A DNA stretch of 64,000 bases, from positions 62,001-126,000 of the forward strand of contig JASBZB010000009.1 of the NCBI GenBank assembly GCA_029983695.1, in the 5' to 3' direction. The stretch comes from Lutispora sp003527145 (lineage in GTDB: Bacteria; Bacillota; Clostridia; Lutisporales; Lutisporaceae). Shown here in pieces: positions 33,128 through 40,714 of this stretch. The notes beneath the pieces were generated by a model. The model was not told the origin of the DNA. It saw only the letters and a program-made list of their open reading frames with translations, and did not search any database. Each line of letters begins with the position of its first letter. The stretch's first letter is position 1. Both the position numbers and the translations under genes were made by a program.

Positions 33128-34357
33128 TTAATACAATGGATACTTATCAGTTAATGTCTTTACTCTGACCGATGTCTCTTCTATATCCTGTGAATTACTG
33201 ATTATATGGGATATGATGCTCCCTACTTCCTTCATATCCTCTTCTCTAAAGCCTCTGGAAGTAACAGCCGGAGTACCGATTCTTATACCACTGGTTACAA
33301 ACGGACTTTGAGGATCAAAGGGAACAGTATTCTTGTTCACTGTAATTCCTATCTGATCCAATAAGTGCTCGGCATCTTTACCGGTTATATTTTTATTTCT
33401 TAAATCCAGCAGCATGAGATGATTGTCAGTACCTTTTGAAACGAGATTGAATCCCTCATTAATCAATGCCTGGGATAACGCCTGAGCATTCTTCACTATT
33501 TGCTTCTGATACTCTCTAAACTCTTCCGTCATAGCTTCCTTGAAGCATACTGCCTTAGCCGCAATTATATGCATCAGAGGCCCTCCTTGAGTTCCCGGGA
33601 AAATTGCTTTATCAATCGCTTTTGCATACTTTTCTTTGCATATGATAGCCCCGCCCCTCGGACCCCGCAGAGTTTTGTGGGTAGTGGTGGTTACAAAGTC
33701 TGCATAATCAACAGGATTTGGATGAAGCTTTGCTGCGACTAAGCCGGCTATATGTGCCATATCCACCATAAGCATAGCCCCTGCCTCATCAGCAATTTCT
33801 CTGAATCGTTTGAAGTCTATAATCCTCGGATAAGCACTTGCTCCGGCAACTATCAGCTTCGGCTTGTTTTTTATAGCTATATCTCTAACTTTATCATAGT
33901 CTATCATCTCAGTCTTTTCGTCTACGCCATAAGGAATAAATTTAAAAAATTTGCCTGATATATTGACAGGACTTCCATGTGTCAAGTGGCCTCCATGGGA
34001 TAGGTTCATTCCTAATACTGTGTCACCAGGCTCCAAAACAGAAAAATATACTCCCATATTTGCATTCGCACCGGAGTGTGGCTGTACATTAGCATGCTCA
34101 CCGTTGAAAAGCTTTTTCAGCCTTTCTCTGGCAAGATTTTCTGCCACGTCAACTTCTTCGCAGCCCCCATAGTATCTATGACCCGGGTAGCCTTCAGCAT
34201 ATTTATTTGTCAGTATTGTCCCCATCGCTGCCATTACTGCAGAGCTTACAAAATTCTCAGAAGCTATAAGCTCTATATTTCTTTTTTGTCTACTAAGCTC
34301 TTTTTCAATAACCTCCGCTATTTCCGGGTCAACCTTTCGGATTAATTCAAGTTCCAT
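33128..34357 (-). CDS. glyA: Serine hydroxymethyltransferase
   Basis: PLP enzyme interconverting serine and glycine with tetrahydrofolate, the main source of one-carbon units. Seen: NIELIASENFVS, NKYAEGYPGHRYYGGCE, HSGANAN, DMAHIAGLVA, and the PLP lysine in TTTTHKTLRGPRGG (about K228). Two adjacent ATG codons at 34360 and 34357; AGGAGG is six bases before the second, so I use it. 409 residues. Likely co-transcribed toward the sigma-54 activator only weakly because of the hairpin at 33066. Confidence 0.97.
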   Translation of the reverse strand: MELELIRKVDPEIAEVIEKELSRQKRNIELIASENFVSSAVMAAMGTILTNKYAEGYPGHRYYGGCEEVDVAENLARERLKKLFNGEHANVQPHSGANANMGVYFSVLEPGDTVLGMNLSHGGHLTHGSPVNISGKFFKFIPYGVDEKTEMIDYDKVRDIAIKNKPKLIVAGASAYPRIIDFKRFREIADEAGAMLMVDMAHIAGLVAAKLHPNPVDYADFVTTTTHKTLRGPRGGAIICKEKYAKAIDKAIFPGTQGGPLMHIIAAKAVCFKEAMTEEFREYQKQIVKNAQALSQALINEGFNLVSKGTDNHLMLLDLRNKNITGKDAEHLLDQIGITVNKNTVPFDPQSPFVTSGIRIGTPAVTSRGFREEDMKEVGSIISHIISNSQDIEETSVRVKTLTDKYPLY

Positions 34358-34455
34358 CATATACCTCCTTTTGTGTTTCTGCTATAATTATATAATTTTA
34401 TCCATAAAAAGCCCAGCAAAAAACATAAAATTTATTAATTGTATGTTTACAGCAA

Positions 34456-34481
34456 ACAAAAAAATGGCATTAAGCCATTTT
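34456..34481 (-). terminator. Terminator of trxA
   Basis: Minus strand AAAATGGC-TTAAT-GCCATTTT followed by TTTG; the stem begins within the trxA stop codon. Confidence 0.8.
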
Positions 34482-34806
34482 ATACATGTTTATTTATCAT
34501 TGATTCAAACATTTGTTTTGGTCTTGCTCCAATCAATCCATCAACTTTTTTTCCGTCTTTGAACAGAAATACTGATGGAATGCTCATTATATCGTATTGA
34601 GAAGCAAGCTCTGTATTTTCATCAACATTTACCTTAACAACCTTAACTTTTTCTGCATATTCCCCGGCCAGTTGATCAATAATAGGAGAAACCATCCTGC
34701 AAGGACCGCACCACGCAGCCCAAAAATCAACCAATACCGGTTTATCTGAGCTCAATACCTCTTGGCTAAATGTGCTTTCATTTACGGCATATACTTTATC
34801 ACTCAT
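34480..34806 (-). CDS. trxA: Thioredoxin
   Basis: Cytoplasmic dithiol reductant of 108 residues. Seen: classic active site WCGPC (W32, C33, C36) within DFWAAWCGPCRMVSP, and the cis-proline region IMSIPSVFLFKDG. The family length is normal. It is the last of a three-gene redox-flavoured run (CsoR/CstR-like repressor, RseC-family protein, thioredoxin) that shares one promoter at 35595-35622 and ends at its terminator. The context suggests thiol or sulfide stress rather than general housekeeping, by inference. Confidence 0.96.
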   Translation of the reverse strand: MSDKVYAVNESTFSQEVLSSDKPVLVDFWAAWCGPCRMVSPIIDQLAGEYAEKVKVVKVNVDENTELASQYDIMSIPSVFLFKDGKKVDGLIGARPKQMFESMINKHV

Positions 34807-34838
34807 AATTATTCTCCCTTCTATATAAAGAAACTATA

Positions 34839-35270
34839 TCAATCATTTATGATTCTTACTACAACAGGTTTAAATTTACTCATAGATCTTATTTTAGATT
34901 CTTTTAATTTTATTCCTAAATAGCTCAAAGCCAACAGAGCCAGGCCCGCTACAGCAGCTAAAACCTGAGCCGGGTTTTCATCATAACCTACGGCTTTCGC
35001 TCCATAGTAGGCGCCTGATAATCCAATGATAAGCCCTAAAAGCGGAATTCCATACATAATAAAGCTTGCAAAAAGAAAATTTTCTGTTTTTAGTTCAATT
35101 TCTACCCTATCTCCCGGTTTCCCTTTGACAGTATTTTCTGCTGAAAGTATCATATTAAGATTCTCTCTGCCTACCTGGCATGCGCCACAATCACCGCAGG
35201 CAGTATGCCTTGTTATAAGAATCTTTGCCATTTCATCATTTATTTCCAGAATTTTTCCTATCTCTTTCAT
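34839..35270 (-). CDS. RseC/MucC family (SoxR-reducing system) membrane protein
   Basis: 143 residues with two transmembrane helices (about 68-90 and 101-119) and an N-terminal soluble segment carrying CGDCGAC (C25, C28, C31), the family's cysteine motif. Relatives are part of the Rnf-associated SoxR-reducing system in proteobacteria; in Clostridia this protein often stands alone. A role in redox or Fe-S handling at the membrane is plausible. It lies between the CsoR/CstR-type gene and trxA in one apparent operon. RBS is weak; ATG 35270 gives the family length. Confidence 0.85.
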   Translation of the reverse strand: MKEIGKILEINDEMAKILITRHTACGDCGACQVGRENLNMILSAENTVKGKPGDRVEIELKTENFLFASFIMYGIPLLGLIIGLSGAYYGAKAVGYDENPAQVLAAVAGLALLALSYLGIKLKESKIRSMSKFKPVVVRIIND

Positions 35271-35280
35271 GTATATACCT

Positions 35281-35556
35281 TCATTTCACGTATTTAACAA
35301 TCGTATCAATCAACTCATCAAGATTTTTCTCTGATTGATCGTTTTTGTAAGAAGCAGGTATGCATTCTTTAATGTATCCATCAAGCATAAGCCCGCCAAT
35401 TTTGTTTATTGCGGATCTGACTGCAGAAATTTGCACCATAATATCTCCGCAGCATTTTCCTTCGTCAACCATTTTTTGTATGCCTTTAACCTGACCCTCA
35501 ACCTTTTTTAACCTGCTTAAAATCTGAAGCTTTCGTTCTTCTTTTTGTTCTATCAA
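35281..35556 (-). CDS. Metal/persulfide-sensing repressor of the CsoR/CstR (DUF156) family
   Basis: Four-helix DUF156 repressor of 91 residues. Seen: LSRLKKVEGQVKGIQKMVDEGKCCGDIMVQISAVRSAINKIGGLML. C36 and C65 are spaced as the CsoR copper ligands, but the histidine position 61 is tyrosine (DGYIKEC). Without it copper sensing is unlikely and a CstR-like thiol/persulfide sensor is favoured. Start is TTG 35556 with GGGAGG seven bases upstream; the in-frame ATG at 35571 lies within that Shine-Dalgarno. It heads the run with the RseC-family gene and trxA. Confidence 0.85.
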   Translation of the reverse strand: MIEQKEERKLQILSRLKKVEGQVKGIQKMVDEGKCCGDIMVQISAVRSAINKIGGLMLDGYIKECIPASYKNDQSEKNLDELIDTIVKYVK

Positions 35557-35594
35557 ATCCTTACCTCCCATACCCCATACCGGTACCTAATGTT

Positions 35595-35622
35595 ATTATA
35601 CTACCTCCAAAATATATGTCAA
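35595..35622 (-). promoter_or_regulatory. Promoter of the CsoR/CstR-type operon, with possible operator
   Basis: Minus strand -35 TTGACA (35617-35622), 16-bp spacer, -10 TATAAT (35595-35600). Just downstream, 35572-35590 reads as repeated GGTAC/GGTATGGGG units, the GC-rich kind of sequence CsoR-family proteins bind. Confidence 0.65.
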
Positions 35623-35659
35623 TAGTTATTTTTAAATATACTTTTAGAATATACAACTT

Positions 35660-35809
35660 TCAGCTTTTTACACAGTATTTTTCGAACTCAATCTTGGAAA
35701 TTTCTACTATATCACCTTCGCCATTGATGGTTTCATATAGAATCATACGGTCAAAGGTTTCAATATAACTGTCCTCAAAGGCCTGAAATGCACGTTGAGG
35801 CGGAAGCAT
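35660..35809 (-). pseudogene. Fragment of a coding sequence (49 codons), not assigned
   Basis: The minus-strand frame ending at a TGA at 35660-35662 reads LPPQRAFQAFEDSYIETFD, then RMILYETINGEGDIVEISKIEFEKYC. It looks like real protein sequence with an aromatic-rich end, and upstream frames continue without a start or binding site. I take it as the 3' remnant of a lost gene, flanking the AraC/methionine aminopeptidase insert. Family not recognised. The rest of 35640-35946 shows no gene. Confidence 0.3.
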
Positions 35810-35946
35810 TATTGTGAAATTTGATGAAGGGATATATAATAGAAAACAATAAATGTTTATTGATGGCTTTGTTTATGATCATGTGTGCAACTTATGTCAG
35901 GTAATCATCCGCATTGATCGATATACTGGGAAGAGGAGTGAAGCAA

Positions 35947-36294
35947 ATGTCTGTTCAAACAATAGAAACAATGGCCAAATGGGTAGAGAATAACATAACT
36001 GAGAACCCAACTTTGAAAGGCATGTCATCATATGTTGGTTACTCACCGTTTTACTGCTCTGCAAAGTTTCGAGAGCACATGGGCATGACATATAAACAAT
36101 TTCTCGCCCAATGCAGATTAAGAGCTGCAGCTTATGATCTTTGCAGCACCGATGACAAAATCACCGATATTGCTTTACGTTACGGGTACTCGTCATCTGA
36201 ATCGCTAGCAAGGGCGTTTGCTGCAACATTTAAATGCTCCCCCCGCCAATATCGGAAAGCTTCAAATGCTTCTCCTGTCCAATCTGGCCTATAG
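35947..36294 (+). CDS. AraC-type DNA-binding protein (helix-turn-helix domain only)
   Basis: 115 residues consisting solely of the double helix-turn-helix of AraC regulators: MSVQTIETMAKWVENNITENP, SYVGYSPFYCSAKFREHMGM, and DIALRYGYSSSESLARAFAATFKCSPRQYR. The usual sensor domain is missing, so this may be a truncated regulator or a SoxS-like stand-alone one. ATG 35947 has GAGGAG eight bases upstream, so translation is plausible. Its composition appears somewhat richer in GC than the surroundings. It is followed after 41 bases by a methionine aminopeptidase gene. Confidence 0.85.
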   Translation: MSVQTIETMAKWVENNITENPTLKGMSSYVGYSPFYCSAKFREHMGMTYKQFLAQCRLRAAAYDLCSTDDKITDIALRYGYSSSESLARAFAATFKCSPRQYRKASNASPVQSGL

Positions 36295-36335
36295 GGTATT
36301 GCTTCCTCCGAATTTGTGAATGTAAGGAGTAAAGT

Positions 36336-37211
36336 ATGTCTGGCAAACTTGGAAGAAACGATGCCTGCTGGTGTGGCAGCGGACTCAAATATAAAAAATG
36401 CCATGCCTCCATTGAGGAGCAAATGGCAAGCTACCATTCACAAGGGTACGAGGTACCTCACCGCAAATTGCTTAAAACCCAAAAACAAATTGAAGGTATC
36501 CGGGAAAGCAGTAAACTTAACATAGCCTTGCTGGATTTTATCGGCGATTATGTTGTTGATGGAATAGCCACTGAGGAGCTTGACCGGCTAATTTACGAAA
36601 AAACCAAGGAGTTGGGAGGCACGCCAGCAACTCTTCATTATAAGGGATATCCCAAGAGCGTTTGCATCTCAATCAATGAGGTCGTATGCCATGGCATCCC
36701 TTCTGACCGTGTGGTCCTGAAAAACGGAGATATTGCAAATATTGATGTATCTACGATTTACAACGGCTTTTTTTCAGACTCTTCCCGCATGTTTTGTGTC
36801 GGTGAGGTCTCCAGCGAAAAGCAAAAACTTGTTCATGTTGCGAAAGAATGTATGGAGTTGGGCATTGAGCAGGTAAAATCCTGGGGTTTGCTCGGAGATG
36901 TGGGGCAAGCAGTCAATGAACATGCTAAGAAAAATGGTTATTCTGTTGTTCGGGAAATAGGCGGCCATGGTATTGGCCTACAATTTCAAGAAGACCCTTG
37001 GGTCAGTTATGTGTCCAAACAAGGGACAGGTATGCTTTTGGTTCCAGGCCTCATTTTTACTGTAGAGCCTATGATAAATATGGGGAAAGCCAAAATATCA
37101 ATGAATGAAGGCGATAACTGGACAGTTTATACTGCCGATGGAAAGCCTTCTGCACAATGGGAAAAAACGGTGCTCGTAACAGAAACGGGTTATGAAATAC
37201 TTGCGTATTGA
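36336..37211 (+). CDS. Type I methionine aminopeptidase with N-terminal SEC-C zinc motif
   Basis: Removes N-terminal methionine from new proteins. The first 25 residues form a SEC-C motif, GRNDACWCGSGLKYKKCH (ligands C11, C13, C22, H23), as found in SecA and some long MetAPs. The catalytic pita-bread domain follows (IEGIRESSKLN), with metal ligands in NIDVSTIYNGFFSDSS, HGIG (HGIGLQFQEDPWV) and EPMI. 291 residues. RBS AGGAG before ATG 36336. It is probably a second copy, since the housekeeping map usually lies in the ribosomal protein cluster, and may be imported with the AraC gene. Confidence 0.93.
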   Translation: MSGKLGRNDACWCGSGLKYKKCHASIEEQMASYHSQGYEVPHRKLLKTQKQIEGIRESSKLNIALLDFIGDYVVDGIATEELDRLIYEKTKELGGTPATLHYKGYPKSVCISINEVVCHGIPSDRVVLKNGDIANIDVSTIYNGFFSDSSRMFCVGEVSSEKQKLVHVAKECMELGIEQVKSWGLLGDVGQAVNEHAKKNGYSVVREIGGHGIGLQFQEDPWVSYVSKQGTGMLLVPGLIFTVEPMINMGKAKISMNEGDNWTVYTADGKPSAQWEKTVLVTETGYEILAY

Positions 37212-37251
37212 CAGCATATGCTTAATTTTGATGAGCATTTCTTTTCACATT

Positions 37252-37285
37252 ATGCACCCTGCCCATTAGGACAGGGTGCATTTCA
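37252..37285 (+). terminator. Terminator after the methionine aminopeptidase gene
   Basis: ATGCACCCTG ... CAGGGTGCAT stem (37252-37280) followed by TTCATT on the plus strand. It also faces the end of aspS from the other side. Confidence 0.75.
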
Positions 37286-37325
37286 TTCCAATATTTTTTT
37301 ACCTTATGGTTCACAGCAACGGCTT

Positions 37326-39116
37326 CTATGACTCAAATCTGGATAAATCACTATCTGTGCTGATCTTCAACTCCGCTAATTGACCTTCATCAGCGAAGGA
37401 CGGTGCGTCTGTCATCAGGCAACTTGCGCTTTGAGTTTTGGGAAATGCAACTACATCTCTTATATTATCAGTTCCGGTAAGCAGCATTATTAACCTATCA
37501 ACACCAATGGCCAATCCCCCGTGAGGCGGCGTGCCGTATTTAAATGCTTCAAGGAGAAAACCGAACTTTCTCCAAGCCTCTTCTTTAGAGAAACCTAAAA
37601 GTTTAAACATCTTTTCCTGTAGTTCACTGTCGTGTATCCTGATGCTCCCGCCTCCAAGCTCATAGCCGTTCAATACAATATCATAGGCTTTTGCTCTAAC
37701 CTTTAGAGGATCACTGTCCAACAATTCTATATCTTCATCCATTGGACTGGTAAATGGATGGTGCATGGCAACATATCTTTTTTCTTCTTCATCATAATCC
37801 AGTAACGGGAACTCGGTAACCCAAAGTAAACCAATTTTATTTTTATCAATTAAATTAAACCTTCTGCCCAGTTCAAGCCTTAGTTGACCTAATGAATCAT
37901 GCACCACTTTTTTGCTGTCAGCTACTATAAATATTATATCTCCTGTCTTAGCATTCATTCTTTCAATAATTGATTTCATTTCTTCTTCCTTCAAAAATTT
38001 AGCTATAGGAGATTTTATACCATCTTCGGTAAAGTTTATCCAGGCAAGGCCTTTTGCCCTATAAGTTTTCACAAATTCTCCCAGGCTGTCAATTTCTTTT
38101 CTGCTAAGCTTAAAACCACAGCCTTCAGCATTTATCGCCTTTACACTTCCCCCGCCTTTTATTGCATCGGAGAACACTTTAAATTCAGAATCAGATAAAA
38201 TATCATTTAAATCTCTTAATTCCAATCCAAATCTTACATCCGGTTTATCTGAGCCATATCTTTCCATAGCTTCATTATAGGATAACCTAGGCAGTGGTGT
38301 AGATATCTCCATGTTTTTTATATCTTTAAATATCTTCTTAATCAAACCTTCAATAATCAACATAACATCGTCTGATTCAACAAAAGACATTTCCATATCC
38401 AATTGAGTGAACTCGGGTTGCCTGTCAGCTCTCAAATCCTCATCTCTGAAGCATTTAACAATCTGAAAATATCTATCAAAGCCCGATACCATTAATATCT
38501 GTTTAAAAAGCTGGGGAGATTGAGGCAAAGCATAGAATTTTCCTGGCTGCACCCTGCTGGGGACAAGATAATCCCGAGCCCCTTCGGGAGTGGTCTTCGT
38601 TAACACTGGCGTTTCTACTTCGATAAAGCCCTTCTCATCAAAGTAATTCCTTATAATTTTATTTACATTGTGTCTTGTAAAGAAAATATTCTGCATTGAG
38701 GGTCTTCTCAAATCAAGATATCTATATTTGAGCCTTAGATTTTCTGAAACATTTAAATCATCTTCTATATAAATTGGGGGTGTTTCTGCTTTGCTGATTA
38801 TATTTATATCGGATGCCAATATTTCAATATAACCAGTCTTCATCCTTTTATTTATTGCCTTTTCATCTCTCTGCCCAACGATACCCGATACGTAGATAAC
38901 GTATTCTCCTCTTACTTTTTGAGCCTTTTCAAATAATCCTAAATCTTTATCTTTATCAAAAACCACTTGAAGGATACCTGTTCTGTCTCTCAAATCTATA
39001 AACAACAGGCCCCCAAGGTCCCTGCTCTTTTGAACCCACCCTGTCAGGAATACCTTTTCGCCTAAATTGCTTATGGATAACTCTCCACACATATGAGTTC
39101 TTTTATATTTTGCCAT
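37326..39116 (-). CDS. aspS: Aspartyl-tRNA synthetase
   Basis: Class II synthetase of bacterial type with GAD insert (596 residues). Seen: N-terminal anticodon-binding OB fold (RTHMCGELSISNLGEKVFLTGWVQ), motif 2 region FRDEDLRADRQPEFTQLDMEMSF, and motif 3 GLAIGVDRLIMLLTG. ATG 39116 overlaps the end of hisS by 14 bases and is preceded by GGGGATGG, so it is coupled to hisS and under the same T-box. Whether it is discriminating or also charges tRNA-Asn cannot be told; no gatCAB is in the window. Confidence 0.97.
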   Translation of the reverse strand: MAKYKRTHMCGELSISNLGEKVFLTGWVQKSRDLGGLLFIDLRDRTGILQVVFDKDKDLGLFEKAQKVRGEYVIYVSGIVGQRDEKAINKRMKTGYIEILASDINIISKAETPPIYIEDDLNVSENLRLKYRYLDLRRPSMQNIFFTRHNVNKIIRNYFDEKGFIEVETPVLTKTTPEGARDYLVPSRVQPGKFYALPQSPQLFKQILMVSGFDRYFQIVKCFRDEDLRADRQPEFTQLDMEMSFVESDDVMLIIEGLIKKIFKDIKNMEISTPLPRLSYNEAMERYGSDKPDVRFGLELRDLNDILSDSEFKVFSDAIKGGGSVKAINAEGCGFKLSRKEIDSLGEFVKTYRAKGLAWINFTEDGIKSPIAKFLKEEEMKSIIERMNAKTGDIIFIVADSKKVVHDSLGQLRLELGRRFNLIDKNKIGLLWVTEFPLLDYDEEEKRYVAMHHPFTSPMDEDIELLDSDPLKVRAKAYDIVLNGYELGGGSIRIHDSELQEKMFKLLGFSKEEAWRKFGFLLEAFKYGTPPHGGLAIGVDRLIMLLTGTDNIRDVVAFPKTQSASCLMTDAPSFADEGQLAELKISTDSDLSRFES

Positions 39117-40383
39117 TATTCCATCCCCTTATCTCTTTGATTATTTCTGAAATGCCGCTCAAAGATGCATTTACTTCTTCACCGCTCCTCATATTCTTTA
39201 TGCTTATAGTATCCTTTTCAATCTCTTCATCGCCAATAACAATAGCTGTTTTGGCATTGATCCTATTTGCATACTTCATCTGAGCTTTTAAACTTCTTCC
39301 CAAGTAATCCTTTTCAGCTTTTATTGAAGCTGCTCTCAATTTAAAAAGTACTTCCATTGCTTTATCATCAGCTCTTTCGCCCACAGCAGCTATAAAAACA
39401 TCTAAGCTTTCTTGCTCAGGTATTAGTATTCCTTGATTTTCTATAGTAAGCAGTAGTCTTTCCAACCCTAAGCCGAATCCAACTCCCGGTGTGCTTGGCC
39501 CCCCGCACATTTCGATTAAGCCGTCATATCTTCCGCCGCCGCATACGGTGCCCTGTGAACCAATATCATTGGACACTATCTCAAAAGCCGTTTTGGTATA
39601 ATAGTCTAAGCCCCTTACTATTTTAGGATCAACTATATAATTCAGTCCTATAATATCCAATCCTTTTTTTAGCCCTTCAAAATGAGCCCGGCAGTCATCA
39701 CATAGATTGTCAAGCATAAAAGGAACATTGACCAATCTTTCCTTGCACTTTTCTTCTTTGCAGTCCAGTATTCTTAAAGGATTTGTGTCATACCTGCCCT
39801 GGCAGAATTTGCATAAGTGCTGAAGCTCAGGGTCAAGAAATGCCTTCAGCTTAGCGTTATAATCTTTCCTGCATTTGGGGCAACCCACGCTGTTTATTCT
39901 TAGTTCCAGATTCTTCACTCCCAGGTTTTGAAATAGCATCATGCCCACATTTATTACTTCTGCATCAACATATGGGCTTTGTGTGCCAAATACTTCAACG
40001 CCAAATTGATGAAACTCCCTGAGCCTCCCTGCTTGAGGCCTCTCATATCTGTAACAGGGAGTTATATAATACATCTTGGTTGGTTGGAGCTCGTTAAAAA
40101 GATTATTTTCGATGAAGGCTCTTACGGCCGGTGCTGTTCCCTCTGGTTTTAATGTGATGCTTCTTCCACCCTTGTCCTTAAAGGTGTACATTTCCTTTTG
40201 GACAATATCCGTGGTTTCACCGACACCTCTTTCAAATAATTCGGTATGTTCGAAAACCGGTGTTCTTATTTCATAATAGCCGTTTATGGAACACAAATCT
40301 CTTATCTTTCCTTCAATATAATGCCATTTATAGGCTTGGGAAGGCAATACATCCTTTGTGCCTTTTGGCCCTTGTATTATCAT
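39103..40383 (-). CDS. hisS: Histidyl-tRNA synthetase
   Basis: Class II synthetase of 426 residues. Seen: QGPKGTKDVLPSQAYKWHYIE, motif 2 TLKPEGTAPAVRAF, histidine-binding GLDYYTKTAFE, motif 3 GFGLGLERLLL, and the C-terminal anticodon domain. The insertion domain carries several cysteine pairs (CPKC, CKFC, CDDC) that probably bind zinc. RBS GGAGG seven bases before ATG 40383. Expression is governed by the T-box leader directly upstream. Confidence 0.97.
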   Translation of the reverse strand: MIIQGPKGTKDVLPSQAYKWHYIEGKIRDLCSINGYYEIRTPVFEHTELFERGVGETTDIVQKEMYTFKDKGGRSITLKPEGTAPAVRAFIENNLFNELQPTKMYYITPCYRYERPQAGRLREFHQFGVEVFGTQSPYVDAEVINVGMMLFQNLGVKNLELRINSVGCPKCRKDYNAKLKAFLDPELQHLCKFCQGRYDTNPLRILDCKEEKCKERLVNVPFMLDNLCDDCRAHFEGLKKGLDIIGLNYIVDPKIVRGLDYYTKTAFEIVSNDIGSQGTVCGGGRYDGLIEMCGGPSTPGVGFGLGLERLLLTIENQGILIPEQESLDVFIAAVGERADDKAMEVLFKLRAASIKAEKDYLGRSLKAQMKYANRINAKTAIVIGDEEIEKDTISIKNMRSGEEVNASLSGISEIIKEIRGWNNGKI

Positions 40384-40394
40384 ATATATTCCTC

Positions 40395-40650
40395 CGTTTC
40401 ATATTAAAATAATAGCCCCCATCTCTGACATATATGTCAGGGACGAGAGCTCATCTCGCGGTGCCACCCTGCTTGGATAATATCCATCTTCATTCCTTAA
40501 CGCAGAAATACGTCCAAATCTAATAATATTCAACTTGGAAGCTCATGGGTGTCTTTCAATATTGCCTGCTTTAAGGGGCTCTCAATCAGCGGCTCCCCCT
40601 CCCTGTCAAGTGACAAAATATCTACTATCCCATTCATTGCTTATATAATG
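40395..40650 (-). promoter_or_regulatory. T-box riboswitch leader of hisS-aspS
   Basis: Minus strand contains the T-box sequence GCAGGGTGGCACCGCGAG (40455-40472) followed by an 18-bp terminator stem with the partner arms AGCTCTCGTCCCTGACAT and ATGTCAGGGATGGGGGCT, then ATTATTTT. The upstream stem I region contains GACACCC, whose CAC is a plausible histidine specifier. Uncharged tRNA-His would favour the antiterminator and turn on both synthetases. Confidence 0.9.
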
Positions 40651-40656
40651 TTTATT

Positions 40657-40685
40657 ATTATATAATTGCATGATAAATATGTCAA
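40657..40685 (-). promoter_or_regulatory. Consensus sigma-A promoter of hisS-aspS
   Basis: Minus strand -35 TTGACA (40680-40685), 17-bp spacer, -10 TATAAT (40657-40662), just upstream of the T-box leader and within thirty bases of the hemZ stop. Confidence 0.85.
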
Positions 40686-40714
40686 TATATATTCATCATT
40701 AGTCTTCCCATTTC

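Noticed and set aside
36180..36437. Minus-strand ORFs across the AraC and methionine aminopeptidase genes
   Set aside because: Antisense to two recognisable proteins, without binding sites.
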